DNA from: Microbacterium arborescens
Lineage (GTDB): Bacteria; Actinomycetota; Actinomycetes; Actinomycetales; Microbacteriaceae
NCBI GenBank assembly: GCA_003339645.1
Contig: QNUV01000110.1
Span: 1-64,000 of the forward strand
Direction: 5' to 3'
DNA length: 64,000 bases
Shown here: in pieces, positions 55,184-64,000 of the stretch
Layout of the letters: every line of letters begins with the position of its first letter
Numbering within the stretch: the first letter of the stretch is position 1
The notes under the pieces: generated by a model
What the model saw: the letters and a program-made list of their open reading frames with translations, nothing else
What the model was told of the DNA's origin: nothing
The model's database searches: none
Translations under genes and position numbers: made by a program

Positions 55184-56386
55184 ATGCAGAGCTACGACTA
55201 TCTGATCGTCGGCGGCGGGATGGTCGCCGACGCTGCCGCCCGCGGCATCCGCGAACTCGACGAGAGCGGCACGATCGGCATCCTCAGCGCCGATGTCGAC
55301 GAACCGTACACGCGCCCCGCGCTGACGAAGAAGCTGTGGACCGACCCGGACTTCACCTGGGACCAGGTTCCGCTCGGCACGGCCGACGACACCGGCGCCG
55401 AGATCCGGCTGCGGACGCTCGTGACCGCGATCGACCGCGACGGGCGCACGGTCGAGGACGAAGCCGGCGAGCGCATCGGCTACCGCCGGCTGCTCCTCGC
55501 CACCGGTTCGCGTCCGCACGAGATCGATGCGCCCGACAGCGACCGGGTGCTCTTCTTCCGCTCAGCCGACGACTACCGCCGGCTGCGCGAGCTCGCCGCC
55601 GCGGGTGGGCGCATCGTCGTCGTGGGCGGCGGCTACATCGGCGCCGAGCTCGCGGCCGCGCTCGTGCAGAACGACGTCGCGGTCGACCTCGTCTTCCCGA
55701 GCGCTGTGCTCGGCGACGGCACGTTTCCGCCCGAACTGGCCGAGCGCTACCAGGATCTGTTCCGATCGGCCGGCGTCCGGCTGGTCGCGGAACGTCGGGT
55801 CGCCGAGGTCGTTGAGGGCGCGTCAGCGGACGACGCTCTGGAAATCCTCCTCGACGACGGGTCGCGCCTGCGCGGCGACGCGATCGTGCTCGGGCTCGGC
55901 GTCTCGCCCGTGACGGACCTCGCCGAAGCCGCCGGTCTCTCCGTCGCCGACGGCGTCGTGGTCGACGAGCTGATGGCTACCAGCGATGATGCGATCTGGG
56001 CGGCGGGCGACATCGCCTCGTACCCCGACCGCCTGCTCGGCCGCACCCGAGTCGAGCACGTCGACAACGCCCAGGAGATGGGCCGCGCGGCCGGGCGGGC
56101 GATGGCGGGCAGCGGCGAGGCCTACCGGCACACCCCGTACTTCTACTCTCAGGTGTTCGGCGTCCGGTGGGAGGCCGTCGGCACCCTCGACCCCGATCTC
56201 GACACGCTCATCGTGGACGTCGGCCAGGACGAATCGGGCCCGCGAACGGTGGTGTACTACCGCGACCAGACGGGCGCGCCGGTGGGCGTGCTGCTCTGGA
56301 ACGTCGCCGGCGCCACGGATGCCGCACGCCTCGTGCTGGCCGAGTCGCCCACCGGCACGGCGGATCTGCGCGGCCGGATCAGCTGA
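55184..56386 (+). CDS. FAD/NAD(P)-dependent oxidoreductase, ferredoxin-reductase-like
   Basis: A 400-residue pyridine-nucleotide-disulphide type flavoprotein. The FAD site is [19 protein letters not shown], the NAD site is [17 protein letters not shown], and the second FAD motif is [12 protein letters not shown]. The C-terminal reductase domain resembles ferredoxin/rubredoxin reductases and AIF-like proteins. No redox-active Cys pair is present. The electron acceptor is not encoded next to it. Single gene; its 3' end overlaps glmM by 8 bp convergently. Confidence 0.85.
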   Translation: MQSYDYLIVGGGMVADAAARGIRELDESGTIGILSADVDEPYTRPALTKKLWTDPDFTWDQVPLGTADDTGAEIRLRTLVTAIDRDGRTVEDEAGERIGYRRLLLATGSRPHEIDAPDSDRVLFFRSADDYRRLRELAAAGGRIVVVGGGYIGAELAAALVQNDVAVDLVFPSAVLGDGTFPPELAERYQDLFRSAGVRLVAERRVAEVVEGASADDALEILLDDGSRLRGDAIVLGLGVSPVTDLAEAAGLSVADGVVVDELMATSDDAIWAAGDIASYPDRLLGRTRVEHVDNAQEMGRAAGRAMAGSGEAYRHTPYFYSQVFGVRWEAVGTLDPDLDTLIVDVGQDESGPRTVVYYRDQTGAPVGVLLWNVAGATDAARLVLAESPTGTADLRGRIS

Positions 56387-57740
56387 GCGCGAGGCGGTCG
56401 GCCACGACGGCCGCGAGCTCGTCGGCGATGGCCCGGGCTTCGTCCTCCGTCGTGGCCTCGACCATGACGCGCACGAGCGGCTCGGTACCGGAGGCACGCA
56501 GCAGCACGCGACCGGAATCACCGAGGCGCGCGGTCGCTGCGGCGACGGCATCCTGGACGCCCGTGTCGCTGGCGACACGCTCGCGATCGACCTCGCGGAC
56601 GTTGACGAGCACCTGCGGATAGACGGTCATGACAGACGCGAGCTCGGCCGCGGTCTTGCCCTGGCGTGCCATCTCGGCAGCGAGGTGGAGCCCGGTCAGC
56701 AGACCGTCGCCGGTCGTCGCGTAGCGACTCATGATGACGTGCCCGCTCTGCTCACCGCCCAGACCGAAGCGGCCCTGAGTCATGCGCTCGAGCACGTAGC
56801 GGTCGCCGACCGCGGTCTGCTCGACGGTGATGCCGTGCTCGGCCATCGCGCGGTGCAGTCCGAGGTTGCTCATGACCGTCGCGACGAGGGTGCTGAAGGG
56901 CAGGCGTCCGCGCTGCTTCATCGCCACCGCGAGGATGGCCATGATCTGGTCGCCGTCGATGACGCGACCCTCAGCGTCGACGGCGAGGCAGCGATCGGCG
57001 TCGCCGTCGTGCGCGATGCCGATGTCGGCCCCCGTGCGGATGACCTCGGCGGCCACCCGGTCGAGATGGGTCGACCCGACGCCGTCGTTGATGTTGAGGC
57101 CGTCGGGATCGGCACCGATGACGGTGACCTTCGCACCGGCGTCGCGGAACGTCTGCGGCGACACCCCGGACGCCGCGCCGTGCGCGCAGTCGATGACGAC
57201 ATGGATGCCGTCGAGCGTGTGCGGCAGCGAGCCGAGCAGGTGGACGACGTAGCGGTCCTCGGCGTCGGCGAACACCCGGATGCGGCCGACGTCGGCGCCC
57301 GTGGGCTGGAGCTTGGGGCCCGTGAGGGCCTCTTCGATTCGGCGTTCGACCTCGTCCGGGAGCTTGACGCCGCCGCGCGCGAAGATCTTGATGCCGTTGT
57401 CGGGAGCGGGGTTGTGGGATGCCGACACCATGACCCCGAAGTCCGCGTCGATGTCACCGACGAGGAACGCCGCGGCCGGAGTGGGCAGGACGCCCGCGTC
57501 GAGCACGTCGACGCCCGACGAAGCGAGGCCGGCCGCGACAGCGGCCGACAGGAACTCTCCCGAGACGCGGGGGTCGCGCGCCACGACCGCGGTCAGCCGC
57601 TTTCCGGCGGCCTTGCGCGCCTCCGCGATACGGCCCTGGCCCAGGACGACGGCAGTCGCCTGGGCCAGGGTGAGTGCGAGTTCGGCGGTGAGGGGGCCGT
57701 TGGCCAGCCCCCGAACACCGTCCGTACCGAACAGCGCCAC
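56379..57740 (-). CDS. glmM: Phosphoglucosamine mutase
   Basis: Converts glucosamine-6-phosphate to the 1-phosphate, the step after GlmS. The chain is 453 residues. LFGTDGVRG opens the chain, the phospho-serine is in [12 protein letters not shown], the metal site is [11 protein letters not shown], and [15 protein letters not shown] is the phosphate-binding end. It follows rpsI by 5 bp, the usual actinobacterial rplM-rpsI-glmM operon. Confidence 0.97.
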   Translation of the reverse strand: MALFGTDGVRGLANGPLTAELALTLAQATAVVLGQGRIAEARKAAGKRLTAVVARDPRVSGEFLSAAVAAGLASSGVDVLDAGVLPTPAAAFLVGDIDADFGVMVSASHNPAPDNGIKIFARGGVKLPDEVERRIEEALTGPKLQPTGADVGRIRVFADAEDRYVVHLLGSLPHTLDGIHVVIDCAHGAASGVSPQTFRDAGAKVTVIGADPDGLNINDGVGSTHLDRVAAEVIRTGADIGIAHDGDADRCLAVDAEGRVIDGDQIMAILAVAMKQRGRLPFSTLVATVMSNLGLHRAMAEHGITVEQTAVGDRYVLERMTQGRFGLGGEQSGHVIMSRYATTGDGLLTGLHLAAEMARQGKTAAELASVMTVYPQVLVNVREVDRERVASDTGVQDAVAAATARLGDSGRVLLRASGTEPLVRVMVEATTEDEARAIADELAAVVADRLALS

Positions 57741-57745
57741 GGAGC

Positions 57746-58237
57746 TTAACGCTTCGAGTACTGAGGAGCCTTGCGCGCCTTCTTGAGACCGGCCTTCTTG
57801 CGCTCCTTGACGCGCGCGTCGCGCGAGAGGAAGCCGGCCTTCTTCAGGGTCGGGCGGTTGTTCTCGGCGTCGATCTCGTTCAGCGCGCGGGCGATGCCCA
57901 GGCGCAGCGCACCGGCCTGACCCGAGGGGCCGCCGCCGGAGATGCGCGCGATGACGTCGTACGAGCCGGCGAGCTCGAGCACCGTGAACGGGTCGTTGAT
58001 GAGCTGCTGGTGCAGCTTGTTCGGGAAGTAGTCCTCGAGCGTGCGCCCGTTGACCGTGATGGTGCCCGAACCGGGGATGAGGCGCACGCGGGCGATGGCC
58101 TGCTTGCGGCGGCCCACGGCGGCACCGGGAACCGAGAGGACCGGACGGGGCGCGGCGGCTGCAGCAGCCTCCGAGGCGGGCGTCTCGGTCGAGTAGTTCT
58201 GGGGGGTCTCCTCGAGGGAGTCAGCGATCTTCGCCAT
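57746..58237 (-). CDS. rpsI: 30S ribosomal protein uS9
   Basis: 163 residues. The first 35 form an acidic, Ala/Glu-rich actinobacterial extension; the conserved part begins [17 protein letters not shown], with [19 protein letters not shown] and the basic end [11 protein letters not shown]. It follows rplM by 29 bp. Confidence 0.98.
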   Translation of the reverse strand: MAKIADSLEETPQNYSTETPASEAAAAAAPRPVLSVPGAAVGRRKQAIARVRLIPGSGTITVNGRTLEDYFPNKLHQQLINDPFTVLELAGSYDVIARISGGGPSGQAGALRLGIARALNEIDAENNRPTLKKAGFLSRDARVKERKKAGLKKARKAPQYSKR

Positions 58238-58266
58238 CAGTGTTTCCTTGAGTGTTTTCGCGGCGC

Positions 58267-58713
58267 TTACTGGGCGACCTGGTCGAAGGTGTAGGTGGTG
58301 GGCTGCTGCGCAGCGTGCGGGTGCTCGGCACCGGCGTAGACCTTGAGCTTCGAGAGCTGCTGGCGGCCCAGGCTGTTCTTCGGGAGCATGCCGCGGATGG
58401 CCTTCTCGACCGCGCGGACGGGGTTCTTCTCGAGCAGCTCCTCGTAGGAGACGGCCTTGAGGCCGCCCGGGTAGCCCGAGTGGCGGTACGCCATCTTCTT
58501 CTGGAGCTTCTGACCGGTCAGCGCCACCTTGTCGGCGTTGACGACGATGACGAAGTCACCGGTGTCGACGTGGGGAGCGAAGGAAGCCTTGTGCTTGCCG
58601 CGGAGAAGGACGGCGGCGTGCGAGGCGAGACGGCCGAGGACGACGTCGGTTGCGTCGATGACCAGCCACTCGCGCTGGATCTCGCCAGCCTTGGGGGTGA
58701 AAGTGCGCGTCAC
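58267..58713 (-). CDS. rplM: 50S ribosomal protein uL13
   Basis: 148 residues. [45 protein letters not shown] and [16 protein letters not shown] are family words. The start GTG 58713 gives the normal length; the ribosome site is weak. First gene of rplM-rpsI-glmM; the promoter must lie in 58714-58937, where I cannot name elements. Confidence 0.96.
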   Translation of the reverse strand: MTRTFTPKAGEIQREWLVIDATDVVLGRLASHAAVLLRGKHKASFAPHVDTGDFVIVVNADKVALTGQKLQKKMAYRHSGYPGGLKAVSYEELLEKNPVRAVEKAIRGMLPKNSLGRQQLSKLKVYAGAEHPHAAQQPTTYTFDQVAQ

Positions 58714-58937
58714 AGTAGTGCTGCTTTCTTGATTCGAACGGAGGAGTTCGTGAATCCCGCTCCGGGGTGGTTCGTCCGAGACGAACACGCCAGTGGAGGG
58801 CTCACGTTCGTGGCGACACGCCTGCGTGGCATGCGCACCAAAGAGACAGCGTACGCTATCGGTCGACGTTATCAAAGCCGCGCCTGTCCCCCCGGGCCGT
58901 CCTCGATCTCTCATGCACCCTCGATCGGAGACCCCGG

Positions 58938-60647
58938 ATGCCCCTGTTCGAACCGCAGCGTGCGCGCGCCGGTCGCATCCGGGTGTTCACCCGAGCGCAG
59001 CTGCCTTTCGTGATCGGCACGCTCGTCGTGCTCGCCGCTCTCGCCGTCGGCGCGCCGGCCTCGCTCTCGTCGCCGCTCGTGGGCGCCGCGGTGGTCCTCG
59101 TCATCGTGGCGTCGATGGCCGGCACGCTCGTCCCGTGGGAGCTGTTCTCGTCGTCCTGGCTGATCGCCGTGGCCATGGCCGACATCGTCGCCGTCGCACT
59201 CCTGCGCACCGAAGTGGTCTGGCTGCTCCCCGGGGTGAGCATGCTCGCGATCTTCCCGATCCTCTGGATCGCGTACGGCTTCCCACCGGTGGCGTTCACC
59301 GCTGCAGTGGGCGGCGCGGCGTTCATGACCTCGCTTCCCTTCCTCGTCCGCGGCAGCTGGCCCGCGACGCCGCTGGAATGGGCTAACGTCTTCACCCTGC
59401 CCGGGCTCATCCTGGCCGTGGCCGTCGTCGTCAACATCGCCGCCCAGCATCTGCGTCGCAACGCCCGCCATCTCCGCGCGTCGCACGAGGAGCGCGCCCG
59501 CGCGCTCGCGCAGGCGCACGACAACGAACTCGTCCTGCGCACGGTGCTCGACAACGTTCGCAGCGGTGTCGCGCTGTACGACGATGCCGGCCGCCTCGTC
59601 CTGGCGAACCGCACGGCCGAGGACCTGTCGCGGGCGATGGGCTTCGCTCTCGACGAAGCGCCCTACGCCGGCGACGCCGTCCTCGCCGCCGACCGGACCA
59701 CGCCGGTGCCCCACAGCGAACAGCTCATCCCGCGCGCCCTGCGCGGCGACAGCGTGGGCGAGACCGTCGAATGGGTCGGTCCGATGGCGGAGCAACGCGC
59801 CATCCTGGCCGATTCCGACCGGGTACGTCGTACCGACGGCACGCTGCTGGGAACACTCGTCGTCGCCCACGACGTGACCGAGATGGCCGACGCCGCGCAG
59901 ATCCGTCACGACTTCCTGCGGACGGTGTCGCACGAGCTGCGCACGCCGCTCACGAGCGTGACCGGTTACCTCGACCTCCTCACCGAACGGGTCCGGCCGG
60001 AGGATCCGACCGCGACCCGCTATCTCTCGCTCGTCGAGCGCAACGTCCTCGTGCTGACGGACCGGATCAACGAGCTCCTCGCCGCTGCCTCGACCGACAC
60101 GGAGGTGTCGCCGCGCCCCGTGACCCTCAGCGACCTGATCGCCTCGGCGGTGCGTGCCGTCACGCCGCAGGCCGAGCGCCGCGGCAGCTCGATCCAGCAG
60201 ATCGGGGCGACCGACGAGCGCGTCCTGCTCGACCCCGTCCGCATCCGCCAGTCGCTGGAGGAGCTGATGGTGAACGCCGTGAAGTTCAGCCCACCCGCTT
60301 CCGCCGTCGTCATCGGCCAGCGCGTGGACGACACGGGCATCCATATCGTCGTCAGCGACAGCGGGCCCGGGCTGACCTCCCTCGAACGGACCCGGGTGTT
60401 CGATCCGTTCTACCGCACCGAGTATGCCCGCCAGCACGCGATCCAGGGCTTCGGCATCGGACTCTCCGTCGTGCGCAATGCGGTCGTGGCGCACGGGGGG
60501 CGCGTGCGAGTGGGTGCTTCGGCGTCGGGCGGCACCGCAATGGCCATCGTCCTGCCGACCGTCCTGCCGGCCCCCTCGCCGACGGACTGGGCGCACGACG
60601 CCCCGGTGTCAAGTCCGGGCGGCACATTCGTCGCGACAGGAGAATGA
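58938..60647 (+). CDS. Membrane-bound PAS histidine kinase
   Basis: A 569-residue sensor kinase. Five or six membrane helices occupy residues 20-180, then a short coiled linker ([18 protein letters not shown]). A PAS domain follows ([26 protein letters not shown]), then HisKA with the phospho-acceptor in [19 protein letters not shown], and HATPase with [28 protein letters not shown] and GFGIGLSVV. No response regulator is adjacent. It is followed 51 bp later by a second kinase in the same direction, so the two probably form one transcript. Confidence 0.92.
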   Translation: MPLFEPQRARAGRIRVFTRAQLPFVIGTLVVLAALAVGAPASLSSPLVGAAVVLVIVASMAGTLVPWELFSSSWLIAVAMADIVAVALLRTEVVWLLPGVSMLAIFPILWIAYGFPPVAFTAAVGGAAFMTSLPFLVRGSWPATPLEWANVFTLPGLILAVAVVVNIAAQHLRRNARHLRASHEERARALAQAHDNELVLRTVLDNVRSGVALYDDAGRLVLANRTAEDLSRAMGFALDEAPYAGDAVLAADRTTPVPHSEQLIPRALRGDSVGETVEWVGPMAEQRAILADSDRVRRTDGTLLGTLVVAHDVTEMADAAQIRHDFLRTVSHELRTPLTSVTGYLDLLTERVRPEDPTATRYLSLVERNVLVLTDRINELLAAASTDTEVSPRPVTLSDLIASAVRAVTPQAERRGSSIQQIGATDERVLLDPVRIRQSLEELMVNAVKFSPPASAVVIGQRVDDTGIHIVVSDSGPGLTSLERTRVFDPFYRTEYARQHAIQGFGIGLSVVRNAVVAHGGRVRVGASASGGTAMAIVLPTVLPAPSPTDWAHDAPVSSPGGTFVATGE

Positions 60648-60698
60648 TCCCGACGCTGAGACTCTCGACAACTCGGCCCGTTCGAGGTGACGACGACG

Positions 60699-61760
60699 AT
60701 GAGCCCTTCCCCCTATGACCACGCCCCTGCGGCCGAGGCCGCCTTCGCCGGCGTCGCGACCGACTGGGCGGCGCAGGTGACGTCGGTCGGGATCGTCGAG
60801 CTCGACGACGCGGGCGTGGTGCGGTCGTGGAACCCCGGGGCGGAGCGACTGAAGCGGTACGCCGCGGCGGACGTCATCGGCACGTCTTTCACGCGGTTCT
60901 ACCGGGCCGAGGACCGCGAACGCGGCCGTCCGGAGCGGCTGCTCGCCACCGCACGCGCCGACGGATCGGTCGAGGACACCGGCTGGCGGGTCCGCGGCGA
61001 CGGCTCGCTCTTCTGGGCGCATGTGCTCATCACGGCCGTCCGCGACGAGGATGGCGCACCCGCGGGGTTCGTCAAGATCGTGCGCGACCTGAGCGAGGCC
61101 AAGCGCATCGATGACGAGAAGGACGGCTTCCTCCGCGCGTTCGCCCACGACCTCCTCTCGCCGATCACGGCCCTGCGCGGGTATGTCGATCTGCTCGAGG
61201 ACGAGATCCCCGAAGCTCAGGCGGGCCTGCTGCAGCACGTCTCACACGTCACCGACCACATCATCGCGATGGTGGGCGAGCTCTCCGCGCACGTACGCGG
61301 CGGTCACGGCGACGAGAGCGAGGAGACCGAGCTGCTGGCACTCGCCCGCGAGGCGGCCGAGCTCGTGCTCCCGGGAGACGTCAACGAACGGGTGGATGTG
61401 CGCGGCGCCGGGCACGCCTGCGTGTCGACCGATCGCGCCCTGCTGCGCCGCGCGCTCGCGAACATCATCGACAACGCAGCGAAGTACAGCGAGGACGCGA
61501 TCGTGATCTCGGTGTCGGAGGAGCCTGATGCCGCGGTCGTGGCGGTCGCCGACAGCGGGCGCGGCATCGATCCGGCCGACCTCGCGACGATCTTCGAGCC
61601 GTACCGCCGGGGACGGCTCTCCGACCCCGGCGACGGCGGCACCGGCGTCGGACTCGCGAGCGTACGCGACATCGCACGACGACTCGGCGGCGAGGCGTCC
61701 ATCGAGAGCACCCCGGGGGTCGGGACGACGGTCACCCTGCGCCTGGCGCCCTCACCGTGA
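60699..61760 (+). CDS. Soluble PAS histidine kinase
   Basis: A 353-residue kinase without membrane segments. The PAS domain (residues 20-140) has GIVELDDAGVVRSWNPGAERL and the PAC end GFVKIVRDLSEAKRID. HisKA has the acceptor in FLRAFAHDLLSPITALRGYVD, and HATPase has NIIDNAAKYSEDA, VADSGRGID, FEPYRRG and GVGLASVRDIA. The motif HDLLSPI is a common variant of HELRTPL. ATG 60699 has GAGGTGA 8 bp upstream; GTG 60687 is the alternative. Its 3' end overlaps the convergent kinase by 9 bp. Confidence 0.9.
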   Translation: MSPSPYDHAPAAEAAFAGVATDWAAQVTSVGIVELDDAGVVRSWNPGAERLKRYAAADVIGTSFTRFYRAEDRERGRPERLLATARADGSVEDTGWRVRGDGSLFWAHVLITAVRDEDGAPAGFVKIVRDLSEAKRIDDEKDGFLRAFAHDLLSPITALRGYVDLLEDEIPEAQAGLLQHVSHVTDHIIAMVGELSAHVRGGHGDESEETELLALAREAAELVLPGDVNERVDVRGAGHACVSTDRALLRRALANIIDNAAKYSEDAIVISVSEEPDAAVVAVADSGRGIDPADLATIFEPYRRGRLSDPGDGGTGVGLASVRDIARRLGGEASIESTPGVGTTVTLRLAPSP

Positions 61761-63383
61761 CGCCGGGAGGACCGTCTCGAGGACGACGTCGCCGCCGTCC
61801 TGGAACACACGCCGCCCGATGGTCCCGAGGCCACGTCCGGGACGAGGGGCGAGGCGGCCCGGCGAGGCGACCCGCAGCAGCAGCGATCCCGAGCCGGTGA
61901 CGCGCGCGACCACCTGAGCGCGCCGCGCGCCGGAGTGCTTGACGGCGTTGACGAGCGCTTCGGTGACGACCGAGACGACGCGCTCGGCGGTCTCGGGGTC
62001 GCGCAGCCGCATCCGGACGGCGTCGTCGATCCGCTGCGTGACCGCGACGGCCGGCGCCCACGCCTCGATCAGGCGGTCGAGCGATTCGCCCGGCGGCATC
62101 CTCTCGTCGGATCCGGCGTGGAGGATCGCGCGGAACGCAGCCTCCGTGCGGCTCCGGAAGTCCGCGACCTCGTCGGGCGTCGGGGCGCGCTCGTCGACGC
62201 GGGCCGCGAAGACGACGCACGCACCCTGTGCGCGGCCGTGCAGCACGTCGACACCCCGGCGGACCGGTGCGCTCTCGTCGACCTCGGCCGCCTCACGGGC
62301 CACCTCCGCGAGTCCGCCCGCAGCACGACGCTCGTCGGCTCCGGCCCGCGAAAGGGCGTCGCGGCAGAGACCGACCAGCACCGCGACGACGGGGACCGCG
62401 AGCACCGGCACGAGCCCGAGCACCCCGATGCGCGGCAGGAAGAGGTAGGTGACGACGCTCATCCCGGCCCCGGCGGCGGTCCAGACGACCACGAACGCGG
62501 CGGGACGCGGGGGACGGGCCCAGCGACGCACGGCGACGCCGGCGACGAGGTCGACGAGGATGCCGCCGACGAGACCGGCGAGCCCCACCCCCGCTCCGCC
62601 GGCCGCGACGGCGTAGGGGAAACAGGCCAGCGCGTAGAGCGGGGCGACACTGAGCCAGGGCGGGGCGACCAGCCGCATCGACAGCGGCGCGTCCGCGTCG
62701 TCCGGCAGGGGCGGCTCGAGCGGTCCGTCGTCGTCGTACGAGCGCAGCAACCGGTCGACGCGGTGGCTCAGTCCGCGGACGTCTTCGGAGAACGCGCGGA
62801 CGGCCTCGAAGTCGACGGGACCGTCGAGCATCCGCTCACGCGAGCGGCGGAGCATCGCGATGCCGCTCACGAGCGCCTCCCTCGCCTCCGCCGCGATGCG
62901 CTGCCGCCGCGCCTCCGCGCTCGCGACCCGCGCGAGGGCGGCGCGCAGCCGGTCGGCGGCGGCACGCGAGGCGGCGTGCCGCGAGGTGATGACCGCGACG
63001 ATCGACAGCAGCGCGACGGCGGTCACGAGGTTGGTCGCGATGCGCGACGGCATCGGTCCGCTCGGGACGATGCCGAACAGCGCCGAGCTGATCGCGTCGT
63101 TGACGAAGGATCGCATCGTCGCCACCACGAGCAGGGCGCCGAGCACCAGCGCGCCGCGGCCGGCGCGCGACGACATACGGCGTTCCGCGACGGCGACCGG
63201 CACGAGCAGCGCCGCCAGGACCGCCCACCCGAGGGCGGCCACCGCCGCTCCGCGCAGATAGGCCTCGATGCCGACGCCACCGACGGAGGGCACCGAGAAG
63301 ATCCCCGCCACCAGCAGCGACACGGCGGCGCTCCAGCGCGTGTAGAAGCCGCCGCCCGAGACTGCGCTCCACCAGGTCGTCAT
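61752..63383 (-). CDS. Membrane histidine kinase with LHGRxQ motif (paralogue)
   Basis: 543 residues, same architecture as the protein at 31060. It starts TTWWSAVSGGGFYTRWSA, has two helix clusters (about 15-125 and 255-350), a region with VLHGRAQGACVVFAARVDE, and a C-terminal HATPase with EALVNAVKHSGA and GRGLGTIG. The match of the LHGR-x-Q-x-x-CV-x2-AARVD segment between the two copies is striking. The His there is the probable acceptor, but HisKA and HisKA_3 consensus residues around it are missing. Partner unknown. Confidence 0.78.
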   Translation of the reverse strand: MTTWWSAVSGGGFYTRWSAAVSLLVAGIFSVPSVGGVGIEAYLRGAAVAALGWAVLAALLVPVAVAERRMSSRAGRGALVLGALLVVATMRSFVNDAISSALFGIVPSGPMPSRIATNLVTAVALLSIVAVITSRHAASRAAADRLRAALARVASAEARRQRIAAEAREALVSGIAMLRRSRERMLDGPVDFEAVRAFSEDVRGLSHRVDRLLRSYDDDGPLEPPLPDDADAPLSMRLVAPPWLSVAPLYALACFPYAVAAGGAGVGLAGLVGGILVDLVAGVAVRRWARPPRPAAFVVVWTAAGAGMSVVTYLFLPRIGVLGLVPVLAVPVVAVLVGLCRDALSRAGADERRAAGGLAEVAREAAEVDESAPVRRGVDVLHGRAQGACVVFAARVDERAPTPDEVADFRSRTEAAFRAILHAGSDERMPPGESLDRLIEAWAPAVAVTQRIDDAVRMRLRDPETAERVVSVVTEALVNAVKHSGARRAQVVARVTGSGSLLLRVASPGRLAPRPGRGLGTIGRRVFQDGGDVVLETVLPASR

Positions 63384-63606
63384 GCGGGCTCCACGCGCTC
63401 ACGTTACCGGCGGGCCGGCTGATGCCGCAGCCGGGCCCGGCCGAGTTCGCCCCCCGCCGTGACGATCGCCAGGTGGCAATGCGACGCAGGGGCGGACGGT
63501 CCCCCCAGCCGTCCGCCCCACGCCCTCGCCGTCCCCGTCTCCATCCTGATCGTGAGCGTCGCCGCGGAGCGGTCCTGGGCGCGGAATTCACCCGCCGGTT
63601 CACCCG

Positions 63607-64000
63607 TCAGCGAAGGCGTCCGTCCCCGGGGCGGGTGACGCGGAGACGGCGCGCCCCGTAGCCGTCGAGGTCCATCGAGACGATGGCACCGTCGAGTAGC
63701 CAGCTCTCGCCGGACGCCAGACAGACGAGCTCGGTCCCGGACGGTTCATCGCCGAGATCGACGTCGAACGAGACGGGTTCGCCGGCGAAGTTGTGCACGG
63801 CCACGAAGCGGCTCCCGCTCGTGCGGGCGCCGTGGGCGAGCACGGATGCAGCGGTGACGGGCAGCAGTTCGAGGTCGCCCCAGCCGATCTCGGGAGACTG
63901 CCGATAGGTCTGCGCGAGTCCCTTCACGAACGTGAACAGCGAGTCCGGAGCCAGAAGCTGCGTCTCGACGTTCACGTGCTGGGGCGCGTAGGGCCCGTCC
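63607..64000 (-). CDS. C-terminal end of a GH13 alpha-amylase/trehalose-synthase-like enzyme (partial)
   Basis: 131 residues are visible; the frame continues past the right edge. GPYAPQHVNVETQLLAPDSLFTF, shown here in two parts (GPYAPQHVNVE; LLAPDSLFTFVKGLAQTYR), then SPEIGWGDLELLP and FVAVHNFAGEPVSFDVDLGD, are typical of the end of the catalytic barrel and the C-terminal beta domain of trehalose-synthase-like GH13 enzymes. The catalytic residues are outside the window, so the reaction cannot be fixed. Confidence 0.75.
   Translation of the reverse strand, partial: DGPYAPQHVNVETQLLAPDSLFTFVKGLAQTYRQSPEIGWGDLELLPVTAASVLAHGARTSGSRFVAVHNFAGEPVSFDVDLGDEPSGTELVCLASGESWLLDGAIVSMDLDGYGARRLRVTRPGDGRLR

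Overview
The window is very GC-rich, with strongly coding-biased reading frames, frequent GTG starts and start/stop overlaps (ATGA, GTGA), and actinobacterial gene orders (glmS-acpS-alr-tsaE-tsaB-rimI-tsaD; rplM-rpsI-glmM; a GuaB3-type IMPDH paralogue beside SURF1 and guaA). Protein style and the groES control sites fit a member of the Microbacteriaceae, most likely Microbacterium or a close relative. This is inference from gene content; no rRNA or tRNA gene was found to test it.

Layout. 1-407: no recognised gene, plus the guaA terminator. 408-4518 (-): guaB3, SURF1, DUF3817 and guaA, with an ABC-F ATPase upstream. 6455-10268: a sarcosine-oxidase-like flavoprotein, a DUF559-type protein and guaB, with a 67-68 bp palindromic repeat in each spacer. 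10475-17475: a branched-chain amino-acid type ABC importer (livHMGF) whose permease has an extra exported N-terminal domain, a second DUF559-type protein, a tandem array of hairpin repeats, and the binding protein livK on the opposite strand. 17695-31099: rarD, CIRCE-controlled groES, a methyltransferase, the tsaD-glmS block, a secreted lipase-like hydrolase, a 940 bp gene-poor region rich in hairpins, coaA, and a frameshifted ppx/gppA.

31060-54761 holds an exopolysaccharide (EPS) locus bordered by an unusual histidine kinase. It encodes a polyprenyl-phosphate sugar-1-phosphate transferase, two GT4 glycosyltransferases, two hexapeptide acyltransferases, a Wzx-like flippase, a Wzy-like polymerase, a Wzz/BY-kinase co-polymerase, GDP-mannose dehydratase and GDP-fucose synthase, a TagD-like cytidylyltransferase, a CDP-alcohol phosphotransferase, an SGNH esterase, a secreted GH71 alpha-1,3-glucanase and a 1837-residue secreted multimodular protein. 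Together they suggest a Wzx/Wzy polymer containing deoxyhexose and decorated with acyl and possibly polyol-phosphate groups.

55184-64000: an FAD/NAD reductase, glmM-rpsI-rplM, two tandem membrane/PAS histidine kinases, a paralogue of the EPS-border kinase, and the end of a GH13 enzyme.

The most unusual signal is not a gene. The motif TTGGGG(A), often in the loop of a hairpin, recurs in the leaders of EPS genes, usually two or three copies per leader and often in place of a normal Shine-Dalgarno site. It is also packed into the gene-poor region at 28.28-28.85 kb and the spacer at 55.03-55.10 kb. It looks like an RNA-level regulatory code for the surface-polysaccharide genes. Positions, stems and loops were read by eye; function is inference.
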